Source: JBMNMS01 sp050953445 (lineage in GTDB: Bacteria; Bacillota; Clostridia; Peptostreptococcales; Anaerovoracaceae). Taken from it: DNA of 64,000 bases. Within the stretch, counting starts at the first letter, position 1. Every line of letters starts with the position of its first letter. The stretch covers positions 62,001-126,000 of the forward strand of contig JBMNMS010000001.1 in the NCBI GenBank assembly GCA_050953445.1, in the 5' to 3' direction. Both the position numbers and the translations under genes were made by a program. Below, in pieces: positions 33,349-41,138 of the stretch. The notes beneath the pieces were generated by a model, which did not search any database, was not told the DNA's origin, and was given only the letters and a program-made list of their open reading frames with translations.

Positions 33349-35076
33349 TCACCCTCCTTTGACGAGGTTTAAAAACTCGCTTTTATGCCACTCAAAAACT
33401 GCGTAGCAGTTTACAGCCGCTGCGGCTCCGTCTATCCTGCCTGTGTCTGTTCTCTTTGTAAGCATTATCAATTCTCCCGGATGCAACTTAAACCCTGCGT
33501 TTCTAAAACACCAGTAGTCACCGTATCTATTGTTATAGTTTACTAGCTTTTGTCTTAAGTCTGATTCTAGCCGCCTTGTTGGGTTGCTTATAACTCTTGG
33601 TTGTTGTCCCACATTTATGGCATCGCTTTTATCTCCAAAATACTCTTCATAGCGTGCTAAAAAGTCATACGCAAAGCGGTTATCATAGCCTGTTTTAAAA
33701 GGTATCAGTCCAAAGTCCTCGTAAAGTTGCCATTGCCACTCGGCAACCACCGAGCTATCAACGCTTCCACCGGGGACTATGGTTAAGTAACCATCCCTTG
33801 CCCACTGCTCATAGTTGGCATCATCAGGGCTGTCTATGAGCTTGGTTTCCGGTATCCAATAGTGCGACCAAAAATATACCATAGGATCATCGGGTTTTAT
33901 CATCAAAAGCTTGCTCGCTGTTAAGTCTGTGGTTTCTGCAAAGTCATGACCGGCAATATAAAATGCGCCCCTGAAATCCTCCAACTCAAAGGTGGCTGTA
34001 TTTATTATTTCAGCATCTTGTAGCCATGCAGCTCCACCTGCCTGTTTGACGTTAAAGTCTTTAGCCAGCACATAAGCCCTTGTCGCTGAGTTGGTTTTGG
34101 CTTCTTCAACCATCTGTCTAAGAAAAGACCATTTTTTAATGGTGCCTAAATCCGGATTTGATTTAACCCATGTCTTTTCGTTTTGCCAGATTTCCGATTC
34201 ACTATCTTGTGTAAAGAGCCATATCAACCATCTGGGTCTCTCAAGTTCACCTGCTAAGACTTGCCTCGCTTCTTGTAGTCTCTTATCAAGATAGCCGCCT
34301 TCAGTAAAACCCTCAGTCGTGATTTCAAAATATAGTGGTTCATCTTGGGTAGAAAGGGCTTGTCTAATAGGCATAATCGATGAGTTGTCTTTTAACTCAT
34401 GAATTTCGTCTGCTGCACCCACCGAGATATTACGTCCTTCTTTACCACCAGTCTTTGCTGATATCTTCCGAATGCTGCCTTTGTTTTGCCTGGTAAACTT
34501 GCCCTTGATCTTTTTCTGCGTACGATTACCGAAGAAGATTCCCTTATTGTTCTTTCTCGTAACTCTTTCCAGGGCTGAGGATTCTTCTCTCATGGCATTG
34601 ATTGCATCAAACATCAGAGCTGCCTGTTCATGATCGTTAGATGAGCATAAACACCGAGCCCCCATGGGACCACAGAACCACTCAGCCAATATTATCGCAG
34701 CAGTAAGAGGCGTTTTACCACATTTTCTGCCAATCAAAAGAAGTGTTTCTTGGTATAGCCTTACCCATCGTTTGAGCTCCTCGTCATATATCTTGAAGCT
34801 ATACAGAGCTTCTATAAAGGCCTTTTGCCTTAAGGTTAAAAGAAAAGGCTTCCCTGAAAAGGGAGCCTCATAAAACTTGCATCTCGTCTCAATAAACTTT
34901 ATACGGGTATCTGCATCTGCCATATCATACTTTAAGTCGGGATCATCGAGCTGCTCTATATGCCTGTCCAACGCCTGTATCATCTCTTTTCCGATAAGTA
35001 TCTCGCTTGTCTTGCATCTTCCGATATACTCTTTCAGCCATGATTCCGATTCTATCCAGTCTTGCCAGTTTGTCAT
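33349..35076 (-). CDS. Terminase large subunit
   Basis: 575 aa. The motor that packages DNA and cuts concatemers. The N-terminal ATPase has a Walker-A-like LLIGRKCGKTPLTAAIILAE near residue 112 and a Walker B region near VGAADEIHELKD (around 218). The C-terminal nuclease domain has acidic residues at IAGHDFAETTDLTASKLLM near 368 and in GRIDGAAAAVNCYAVFEW at the end. This order and spacing match Terminase_1 proteins of HK97-like phages. Confidence 0.94.
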   Translation of the reverse strand: MTNWQDWIESESWLKEYIGRCKTSEILIGKEMIQALDRHIEQLDDPDLKYDMADADTRIKFIETRCKFYEAPFSGKPFLLTLRQKAFIEALYSFKIYDEELKRWVRLYQETLLLIGRKCGKTPLTAAIILAEWFCGPMGARCLCSSNDHEQAALMFDAINAMREESSALERVTRKNNKGIFFGNRTQKKIKGKFTRQNKGSIRKISAKTGGKEGRNISVGAADEIHELKDNSSIMPIRQALSTQDEPLYFEITTEGFTEGGYLDKRLQEARQVLAGELERPRWLIWLFTQDSESEIWQNEKTWVKSNPDLGTIKKWSFLRQMVEEAKTNSATRAYVLAKDFNVKQAGGAAWLQDAEIINTATFELEDFRGAFYIAGHDFAETTDLTASKLLMIKPDDPMVYFWSHYWIPETKLIDSPDDANYEQWARDGYLTIVPGGSVDSSVVAEWQWQLYEDFGLIPFKTGYDNRFAYDFLARYEEYFGDKSDAINVGQQPRVISNPTRRLESDLRQKLVNYNNRYGDYWCFRNAGFKLHPGELIMLTKRTDTGRIDGAAAAVNCYAVFEWHKSEFLNLVKGG

Positions 35077-35089
35077 CTTTTCCCCTCTT

Positions 35090-35413
35090 TTAGTAGAACT
35101 CGCTCAGGTCGTCACCATCATCATCCATCTCAACGGCAAGGTGCCGGCACAGCTTGTCTAATATATTTGTCAGCGCTGCCGAATGCCTGGCAATCTCTGC
35201 GCTGATGGGTAATGTTCTTTGCAGCTTTACGTTTTCGGGATGAAACTCTATTAAACCCGACATCAAAGCTTGTTCGTTTAACCTTTTTAAGTAAAGCCGC
35301 TCATAGGCGGCTTGTTGTATTAACCCCTCTAAAGCTACTAGTTTATTTTCATCTGCTCCGGGAAAGGAGTCTGTAATTCTTTTTATTTCATCGGACAATT
35401 CCTGACTATGCAT
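35090..35413 (-). CDS. P27-like terminase small subunit
   Basis: 107 aa, helical, directly upstream of the large terminase in the reading direction. Contains KLVALEGLIQQAAYERLYLK and ISAEIARHSAALTNILDKLC, the helical pattern of P27-type small terminases. The C terminus is acidic (MDDDGDDLSEFY). It binds the packaging site and controls the large subunit by analogy. Confidence 0.75.
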   Translation of the reverse strand: MHSQELSDEIKRITDSFPGADENKLVALEGLIQQAAYERLYLKRLNEQALMSGLIEFHPENVKLQRTLPISAEIARHSAALTNILDKLCRHLAVEMDDDGDDLSEFY

Positions 35414-35536
35414 ATCTTTCCACCTCCTCGATTTTTTAAGATCAAAAAGTCAAAATTACCACACGGGTAAATTTATCAACCCCCATCAGTTAAGCCCCCT
35501 TGAGTTATTTTTCTTGAGTGGGGGGGATATTTCTTC
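35414..35536. other. Non-coding gap, candidate cos region
   Basis: About 120 bases between the HNH-kinase gene and the small terminase gene, with runs CCCCC and GGGGGGG and two CTTGAGT words. HK97-like phages with an HNH endonuclease next to the terminase usually have cos sites here. No cut site can be read directly; this is inferred from position. Confidence 0.3.
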
Positions 35537-36211
35537 TTATCGTCCCGTCCTCTCGTAGACACTAAACCAGTCCTCTATATGCTTATCCCATGATGAAGGT
35601 CTACCTGATTCTTTGCGTCTTGCAAGGCACTCCTCCTTTGTGCTTTCACAGGATATAAGTTCTGCGCCTAGTATGCTTGCTACCCTTTCTCTGGTACACT
35701 TGTCGGGATATCCTCCTATGACGTACGCATCATACCACTGTCCATGCCTTGTCTTAATTTGGTCTAATAGATTGTCCCTTAACGCAAAGAGATTGAAGCG
35801 GAGGTTGTCAGGCTTTACAAAGTCATCTTGCATAGAGACCGCCGTCCATAATCTATCTATGTCTACTACTATATCTCCATATCTCATTACCTGCTTGACT
35901 AAGGTAGACTTCCCTGACAGTGGTGCACCCCAAACTATATAAACTTTTTTCTCATGTCCAAACCTTCTGTGATTTTTGTTATGGCACCACTGACATATGA
36001 TCTCTATTTTTTCAGGGTTTAATGCTACCTTTGGATCACTTATGTTATGTTCGGCAAGCTCTATCCTGTGGTGTGCTATGAGCTTACTCCAGTCTTCTTT
36101 GGCTGTGGCAGTATATCCGCAGCGTTCGCACTTGCCGCCACGTTCTATTTTTAATTTATATGACAAATCCCTCCAAGGCTTGAGGGTGTAGAACCTATAT
36201 ACAGAATCCAT
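35537..36211 (-). CDS. HNH endonuclease fused to a P-loop kinase-like domain
   Basis: 224 aa. The N-terminal half (about 1-85) is an HNH nuclease: CERCGY near 26, LIAHHRIELAEHN near 43 and ICQWCHNKNHRRFG near 72. The second half is a P-loop domain with Walker A VWGAPLSGKSTLVKQV near 95 and aspartates in IVVDIDRLWTAVSM, like AAA_33/zeta-type small kinases. It lies next to the terminase, where HNH proteins take part in cos cleavage during packaging. The job of the kinase half is unknown. The ATG at 36211 overlaps the stop before it as TGATG. Confidence 0.85.
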   Translation of the reverse strand: MDSVYRFYTLKPWRDLSYKLKIERGGKCERCGYTATAKEDWSKLIAHHRIELAEHNISDPKVALNPEKIEIICQWCHNKNHRRFGHEKKVYIVWGAPLSGKSTLVKQVMRYGDIVVDIDRLWTAVSMQDDFVKPDNLRFNLFALRDNLLDQIKTRHGQWYDAYVIGGYPDKCTRERVASILGAELISCESTKEECLARRKESGRPSSWDKHIEDWFSVYERTGR

Positions 36212-36693
36212 CACCAGTACCTTTTCTTGTCTATATCCTTTTCATGTTCAAACTTCTTCTCGTCTAATTTTTCTTTACCCGCATTGCGTCTCCATTTATC
36301 GGGTCTCCTATTATTCAGCCAAATTGCAATAGCCATTGTATCGGGAGGTATAAACACATCTACATCCGCCACCTTGACAACTTCCTTTTCGCATCTGTTA
36401 CCTTCTTCATCATAGTATACTTCTTTGCACTTAAAAGCTTTCCCTACTTTCGCATAGTGCCCTACGCACTTTTTATACAGAGACCTTTCCACTTCATAAT
36501 CAGCTACTTCTTTTCCGCTTTTTAAGGAGTCCTTAATATCGGGATGCTTTTTTTTCCATTCGGATAGCGTTGACCTTGATATGCCGATGTTCTCGGATAT
36601 CTGCTCGTCCGTCAAACCATCACGCGCCCAGCCTCTCAGGAGCGTCAAGCCGTCTTCGGTCAGCCAGTATTCATATTTATTCTTGCGTGCCAC
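36211..36693 (-). CDS. HTH protein, terminase-small-subunit/transposase-like family
   Basis: 160 aa from GTG 36693 (AGAAGGTGACAAGC upstream). The N-terminal half is a homeodomain-like HTH: LLRGWARDGLTDEQISENIG followed by ISRSTLSEWKKKHPDI. The C-terminal part has FIPPDTMAIAIWLNNRRPDK and WRRN, a pattern widespread in phages and often labelled small terminase or transposase. It is the first gene behind the strong leftward promoter at 36,821-36,849. DNA binding is likely; whether it is a second small terminase is open. Confidence 0.7.
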   Translation of the reverse strand: MARKNKYEYWLTEDGLTLLRGWARDGLTDEQISENIGISRSTLSEWKKKHPDIKDSLKSGKEVADYEVERSLYKKCVGHYAKVGKAFKCKEVYYDEEGNRCEKEVVKVADVDVFIPPDTMAIAIWLNNRRPDKWRRNAGKEKLDEKKFEHEKDIDKKRYW

Positions 36694-36724
36694 GCTTGTC
36701 ACCTTCTTGCTTGCTAAAATAAAT

Positions 36725-36754
36725 AGACACCCTTTGCTTGTGCCTGGGGTGCCT
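36725..36754 (-). other. Leader hairpin before the packaging operon
   Basis: Leftward AGGCACCC pairs with GGGTGTCT (one wobble) around a 14-base loop and is followed by ATTTATTTTAG. It lies in the leader of the late transcript, about 30 bases before the GTG of the HTH gene. It may be a weak terminator or translational element. Confidence 0.45.
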
Positions 36755-36820
36755 ATCAATGAAAGGAGATATGCAACTAAAAATCAACTTATGTACGGGG
36801 CGTATAGCCTCCGCAAAATT

Positions 36821-36849
36821 ATAATACCATGTCTAGTATGCCATGTCAA
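36821..36849 (-). promoter_or_regulatory. Strong leftward (late) promoter
   Basis: A consensus -35 TTGACA (36,849-36,844), a 17-base spacer and -10 TATTAT followed by AA (36,826-36,821). The word ACATGG occurs twice across it, overlapping the end of the -35 box and the spacer. It would transcribe the HTH gene, HNH-kinase, terminase and structural genes, so it is the likely late promoter. Confidence 0.75.
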
Positions 36850-36855
36850 CCCCAC

Positions 36856-36871
36856 GCACAACATGTTGTGC
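36856..36871. repeat. 16-bp perfect palindrome next to the late promoter
   Basis: GCACAACATGTTGTGC is fully self-complementary. It starts six bases upstream of the -35 box and touches the stop codon of the truncated regulator gene. Its position fits an operator for an activator or repressor. Confidence 0.6.
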
Positions 36872-37173
36872 TAATTTTCTACGAACAAAGTTTTAAGCAG
36901 TCTGCTGTCCCAGTCATCTGTATCTTTTATGTATTGCTTAATACTTGCCCTTAATGTGCATACACAATCAATTAGTCCGTCAATCTCCCTGTCCAGATCC
37001 ACAACATGGCACATAGCAATCTCCCTCTGACTTTCCCCATCGTTATTCTTCGGCATACCGGATATTAAAGGAGTAACGCGTTCCGCTTTTGTTTGCCAAT
37101 ATTCTTTAGTTTCAATGAGCATGCAAATCTTTCTATTCAGCTTCTCGTACTCATCCAGATACTTTTTCTTCAC
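36871..37173 (-). CDS. DUF1492/ArpU-like regulator lacking its C-terminal HTH
   Basis: 100 aa from GTG 37173 (GGAGGG upstream). The sequence VKKKYLDEYEKLNRKICM, then TKAERVTPLISGMPKNN and VDLDREIDGLIDCVCTLRAS matches the helical N-terminal part of DUF1492-type phage late regulators. Those normally continue into a sigma region-4-like HTH. Here the protein stops at LLKTLFVEN, and the late promoter and palindrome follow at once. It may be a natural short form or a remnant. Confidence 0.6.
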   Translation of the reverse strand: MKKKYLDEYEKLNRKICMLIETKEYWQTKAERVTPLISGMPKNNDGESQREIAMCHVVDLDREIDGLIDCVCTLRASIKQYIKDTDDWDSRLLKTLFVEN

Positions 37174-37960
37174 GTTCAGTGCCCTCCATCTCAATCAGGA
37201 ATGCGATATTACAAGCAAGGTGATTTATATGCGGCAGTCCGCTTTCTTCGTCTTTCCCATCAGGATTATCAAGATAGGCCATGAAATGTCGAAACGCTGC
37301 ATCCTTATATCTGTCCGGGTCCACATCTCTCCAATTTTCCGGGTCTCCGTACTTAGCGTTACCATATTCCCTAATCTCCGCAATAGCCGTTATTATCCTT
37401 CTTGGAACTAAAGTCAATCTGGGCTTACCATCGTCTGCTTTAACAGACTGATCATTTTTCCTGCTAACCATGTTAACGTCTGCAAGTATCTCCTCAGTAG
37501 TAGGGCTAACCTCATGTTGTCTCTTATGGCTACTTTCAATAATCTCCTTGCGGAACTCTTCATCAATTATTTCTGTCCCAGGCGGTATCTTATAACATTT
37601 AACCGGAGCTTCTTCACTGTCTATAAACTTGTACAAATCTGCTGTCTTGGAGAAATCTTTTCTCGATATAGTTTCCGTGCTCATATCCATTTTTCTTACA
37701 ACCAAATAAGTCTCTTCTGCCGACACCACAACTAATCGTTTTCCATGTCTAAGTAGCCGGTCACCTGCTCTGATCTCTGAAAAATTTGGTGGATTTTCAT
37801 TAAGCATTTGTATAGTTTTCTTGATAGCATCAAACCGCTTATACGTATACGCAGATCTTGACAATCCTAACATCTCCATAATTCTGCTTGATGTCAACTC
37901 AGGGTTCCTGATCAAAGCATTTCTAATCTCGTCATCTGTAACTCTTTTCTTTTTAGCCAT
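37151..37960 (-). CDS. HTH protein fused to a DUF5664 (dATP/dGTP diphosphohydrolase-like) domain
   Basis: 269 aa from ATG 37960 (GAGGAGG upstream). Residues 1-60 hold an HTH-like region (VTDDEIRNALIRNPELTSSR, IMEMLGLSRSAYTYKRF). The middle (75-125) is a small beta domain (AGDRLLRHGKRLVVVSAEET). The C-terminal part from about 175 is DUF5664: KADDGKPRLTLVPRRII, YGNAKYGDPENWRDVD and HFMAYLDNPDGKDEESGLPH, related to MazZ-type enzymes that act on dATP/dGTP. Fusion to an HTH is uncommon. Activity is inferred. Confidence 0.75.
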   Translation of the reverse strand: MAKKKRVTDDEIRNALIRNPELTSSRIMEMLGLSRSAYTYKRFDAIKKTIQMLNENPPNFSEIRAGDRLLRHGKRLVVVSAEETYLVVRKMDMSTETISRKDFSKTADLYKFIDSEEAPVKCYKIPPGTEIIDEEFRKEIIESSHKRQHEVSPTTEEILADVNMVSRKNDQSVKADDGKPRLTLVPRRIITAIAEIREYGNAKYGDPENWRDVDPDRYKDAAFRHFMAYLDNPDGKDEESGLPHINHLACNIAFLIEMEGTEREEKVSG

Positions 37961-38357
37961 TTGATACCTCCTCAATCTTGATATAGATTCCCGGAATCTC
38001 AGAATAAAACTTCTCAACCACAAGGCTTGCCACCAGGCTATCATCTTTCCAGTATCCTAAATCCGTCATAACATCCTTGAGTAGCTTAACCATGTTGTCA
38101 GTATCGGGCCTGGTGTTTTTATATTCGCCATCCTGACGCTTGCCAGTTATGGGAAAGCACCATTTAGTTACCAACCGAACGGCACCGGTGTATTTTTTTT
38201 CCGGGACATACCAGGCCAGGTGAGCTTTTAATTTTTGCCTTACTGCCATCACCTCAGGCGGTTCATAGAATACTGGCTTTCCCTTTACCACTCTGACCTT
38301 TTTCATCTGGTGCGTTTTAGTCGGCGGGATCATTGGCAGAAAGAATTCAGTTATCAT
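37953..38357 (-). CDS. rusA: RusA-family Holliday junction resolvase
   Basis: 134 aa from ATG 38357 (GAAGGAG upstream). Cuts Holliday junctions and branched DNA during phage recombination and before packaging. The catalytic aspartates lie in the typical RPDTDNMVKLLKDVMTDLGY near residue 80 and WKDDSLVASLVVEK. The start MITEFFLPMIPPTKTHQ and length are normal. It overlaps the next gene by eight bases. Confidence 0.9.
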   Translation of the reverse strand: MITEFFLPMIPPTKTHQMKKVRVVKGKPVFYEPPEVMAVRQKLKAHLAWYVPEKKYTGAVRLVTKWCFPITGKRQDGEYKNTRPDTDNMVKLLKDVMTDLGYWKDDSLVASLVVEKFYSEIPGIYIKIEEVSNG

Positions 38358-38619
38358 GTTCTGCTCCTTCAAATGCTTCCGCCCAGTCCTCAAGCGTCTG
38401 CATGAGATATGACGCCCCTTCATTGCTATTAAAAATATCATCGCGGTCGAGTACGAATTTTACAGCATAGGCTTTCTCGCCGTCTTTTTGTGTGTAGCAG
38501 GTTCCGAATTGTAATTTTCCAGATTTGTCGTAACAACGCATAAAGCTGTTTCCGAATTCCACAGTTTCACTTTCTTCCATCTCCCAGTATTTCACATTTT
38601 TTTTTTCTGCTTTTTTCAT
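38347..38619 (-). CDS. Small phage protein, unknown
   Basis: 90 aa from ATG 38619, 11 bases after AGGAGG. It starts MKKAEKKNVKYWEMEESETV and has a beta-rich core (GNSFMRCYDKSGKLQFGTC) with an acidic C terminus (DWAEAFEGAEHDN). No domain recognised. It lies between the origin-like repeats and rusA and overlaps rusA by 11 bases. Confidence 0.55.
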   Translation of the reverse strand: MKKAEKKNVKYWEMEESETVEFGNSFMRCYDKSGKLQFGTCYTQKDGEKAYAVKFVLDRDDIFNSNEGASYLMQTLEDWAEAFEGAEHDN

Positions 38620-38755
38620 TTTCGTATTAGCCTCCTTTTCTTCGCTAACGTAACGGGTAATGAGGGACGACGACGCCGTGAGGGAAAGGCGTCTTTCCTC
38701 ACTTACGTTTACTGTATACATGACTTATCTTTATTTTATTTACTACGGGCGCGCG

Positions 38756-38918
38756 TTATATATATAATATATAGGGCTTATTAATGGGAAGGAAAAGAGG
38801 GAAAGAAGGGAAATTCTTCGACTTTTTCCATTTACTGCCTGAGGGAAAGAAGGGAAATTCTTCGACTTTTTCCCATTTACTGCCTGAGGGAAAGAAGGGA
38901 AATTCTTCGACTTTTTCC
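38756..38918. repeat. Iteron cluster with AT-rich stretch: candidate phage replication origin
   Basis: Three direct repeats of 44-45 bases start at 38,797, 38,841 and 38,886. Each contains GAGGGAAAGAAGGGAAATTC followed by TTCGACTTTTTCC. Beside them lies a purely A/T stretch (38,756-38,773). The cluster follows directly on the primase-helicase gene, as iteron origins do. The unit length changes by one base between copies, which argues against a protein repeat. Replication activity is inferred. Confidence 0.65.
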
Positions 38919-38930
38919 CTCACTTTCCTC

Positions 38931-41138
38931 TTATTTTTTTTCAACTTTTCCGTTATTAATTCGAAATCCCTCATGCTCTTTTATCCTATTTCTCACTGTT
39001 TTTTCTGTGACCCCCATATATTCTGCAATATCTTTTATGGTAATTTGTTCATTAATGCTACATGCTTCATAGGCAGTTTCAAGAGCGTTTTCTTTCTCTT
39101 TTTTGTGTTCTTCAGGAGATTTCTTTTTTGTTAAATTCCTTTTCCACGGTGGGGCTTCTCCTTCGGCTTCTATATCTTTTAAGCTGCCGATTATATCCAT
39201 GTTATGCACCGGATAATCAAACCACAGATTTACCGGCGGGAACTTCGGGAACTCTCTTAATGTCCCCTCAATTCGCCACGCTGTCCGGCTCTGTACAGCT
39301 TTCTTGGCAGCACGAATTGCCTCTTGCAGTCCATTGTGCTGTTCTCCTAAAAGATACATGTCGCAAGCCTTTAGCATAGCATTTTCTGAGCACATATCAT
39401 CCTGTGACACGTAATCTTCCCAGGTCTTATGATAACGATCTAACCACTCGATACAGACCGCACAAGCCGCCTTGTTTTCCTCTTGTTTTAGCAAATCGTC
39501 GTTAATCTCAAGCTCAATCAAGTCGAGCAATACATCTGGGTCCCTCGCGAACACTCCAGACCCTGAAGCTCTATCCATGGAGCGTTTACTTCCTTGGCTC
39601 CCCTTGCTGTGGTGATGGCAATAGATTACCGCAGACCCAACCTCAGAGCATACAAGGTCAAACTGATTGCAGAAATGAGCCATCTGGTCTGCGCTGTTTT
39701 CATCTCCGGTGATTACTTTGTATATCGGGTCTATTATGATAGCTATGTAGTTTTTCTTCTGTGCCCTTCTTATAAGCCTCGGAGCCAGCTTGTCCATCGG
39801 TACAGACTTCCCTCTTAGGTTCCAAACATCTATGTTGTGAAGGTTGTTAGGGGACCATCTCAAGGCATTATAAACATCCTTGAAGCGATGCAAGCAAGAA
39901 GCCCTGTCAAGCTCGAGATTTACGTATAGAATCCTCCCTTGGGCACAGTTCCACCCAAGCCACATTCCCCCTTCCGCTATTGCACAGCAAAGTTCAATAA
40001 GTGCATAAGATTTTCCCGCTTTTGATGGACCGGCCAGAAGCATTTTGTGCCCCTGGCGTAAAATCCCGTCAATAAGAGGTGGAGATAGCTCGGGAAGGTT
40101 ATCCCATACTGATTCCATGTTCTCTGGCTCTGGAAGGTCATCATTTACACTCTCAATCCATTCGTACCATTCCTTCCAGCTTTCTTTACCTATATTGGTA
40201 TCGATTAAGAATTGTTTATTTCCGTTCCGGAGGATACCCGGCATACGGGATAGTCGAGAGGGATTTTTGTTTTGGGTGTCTATTTTAAGCCCATTTTTCT
40301 GACAAACTGTGTAAAGATAATCCACCCTCTTGCGATATTCAGCATAATCGGCGGCTTCCACTTTTACGATTGCGTGTATGCTTTTGTTCCCGCTATAAAC
40401 AAGACAAGCTATTGGCAACTCGAGTTCTCGAATTATTGCATTTTGTTTTTCAAGTTCAAGGTCATCGGACTCGACTAAAGCGTATCGGTAATCTGTAACG
40501 TTTTCATTTTTTATGCCGTTTCCATCTAGTGGGTTAAAACGAATCCATGCCCCTGCCATAGGATTATAGTCGCCTAGTACCGCACCAACATCCCCCTTGC
40601 ATTTGCTTAATTCTTCTATTAACTTTCCAGCCGACCTGCTCCAATCTCCCTTTGATGGCAAGAATCGCCCATCCTTCTCCCAGCTTTGTGTTACATAGCC
40701 AACACTTTCTGATGCCTCAAACAGAATTTCCAGGTATTTTATTAGTTCTCCTGCCGGATCCCAGTCGTTCGGTTCAATAATATCAATGCCTTCAACCCAA
40801 TCCCTGTTTATTACCACAAAATCCTCTTTTGTTCCTATAACATCATCCCAATCAAGATCATGTCCAGGATCTTTTTCTGGTCGCCATCCTTGATCTTTTG
40901 CAAGTTGCACGATGGTACCTGCTGTTACAGGATTAGCTGTTCCGTTAAAACTTTCCCATTTACGAAAGCATTCACCCTGTTTGTATCGTACCCGATCCCT
41001 TTTGCTCCATTCATCCCAGTCTGCTGCTGTAAGGCCTTCATGATTGAGAGCCATTCCCACTAAACACCAATCACTGTACGAAAGGGAAGATGGATCAATG
41101 TGTTCTAATATTTTTATCAGGTCATACTGTTTATCCAT
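38931..41138 (-). CDS. Phage primase-helicase (PriCT-2, prim-pol-like and RepA-like AAA domains)
   Basis: 735 aa. Residues about 5-75 form a PriCT-2-like domain (LSYSDWCLVGMALNHEGLTA). Then a prim-pol-like core: GAWIRFNPLDGNG near 205, YRYALVESDD, VYSGNKSIHAIVKVEA near 255 and NPSRLSRMPG near 292, the motifs of archaeal-type primases. From about 355 a RecA-fold helicase follows: MLLAGPSKAGKSYALIELCC (Walker A) and IAIIIDPIYKVIT (Walker B). The C terminus holds an HTH (TIKDIAEYMGVTEKTVRNRI). It probably opens and primes the adjacent iteron origin. Confidence 0.88.
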   Translation of the reverse strand: MDKQYDLIKILEHIDPSSLSYSDWCLVGMALNHEGLTAADWDEWSKRDRVRYKQGECFRKWESFNGTANPVTAGTIVQLAKDQGWRPEKDPGHDLDWDDVIGTKEDFVVINRDWVEGIDIIEPNDWDPAGELIKYLEILFEASESVGYVTQSWEKDGRFLPSKGDWSRSAGKLIEELSKCKGDVGAVLGDYNPMAGAWIRFNPLDGNGIKNENVTDYRYALVESDDLELEKQNAIIRELELPIACLVYSGNKSIHAIVKVEAADYAEYRKRVDYLYTVCQKNGLKIDTQNKNPSRLSRMPGILRNGNKQFLIDTNIGKESWKEWYEWIESVNDDLPEPENMESVWDNLPELSPPLIDGILRQGHKMLLAGPSKAGKSYALIELCCAIAEGGMWLGWNCAQGRILYVNLELDRASCLHRFKDVYNALRWSPNNLHNIDVWNLRGKSVPMDKLAPRLIRRAQKKNYIAIIIDPIYKVITGDENSADQMAHFCNQFDLVCSEVGSAVIYCHHHSKGSQGSKRSMDRASGSGVFARDPDVLLDLIELEINDDLLKQEENKAACAVCIEWLDRYHKTWEDYVSQDDMCSENAMLKACDMYLLGEQHNGLQEAIRAAKKAVQSRTAWRIEGTLREFPKFPPVNLWFDYPVHNMDIIGSLKDIEAEGEAPPWKRNLTKKKSPEEHKKEKENALETAYEACSINEQITIKDIAEYMGVTEKTVRNRIKEHEGFRINNGKVEKK

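Noticed and set aside
38797..38918. CRISPR-like array
   Set aside because: Only three copies, the spacer part (ATTTACTGCCT) is the same each time, and no cas genes are near.
38756..38974. Leftward 72-codon frame over the iterons (product with repeated EEFPFFPSGSKW units)
   Set aside because: The repeat unit changes length by one base between copies, there is no good ribosome site, and it overlaps the primase-helicase end. Better explained as iteron DNA.
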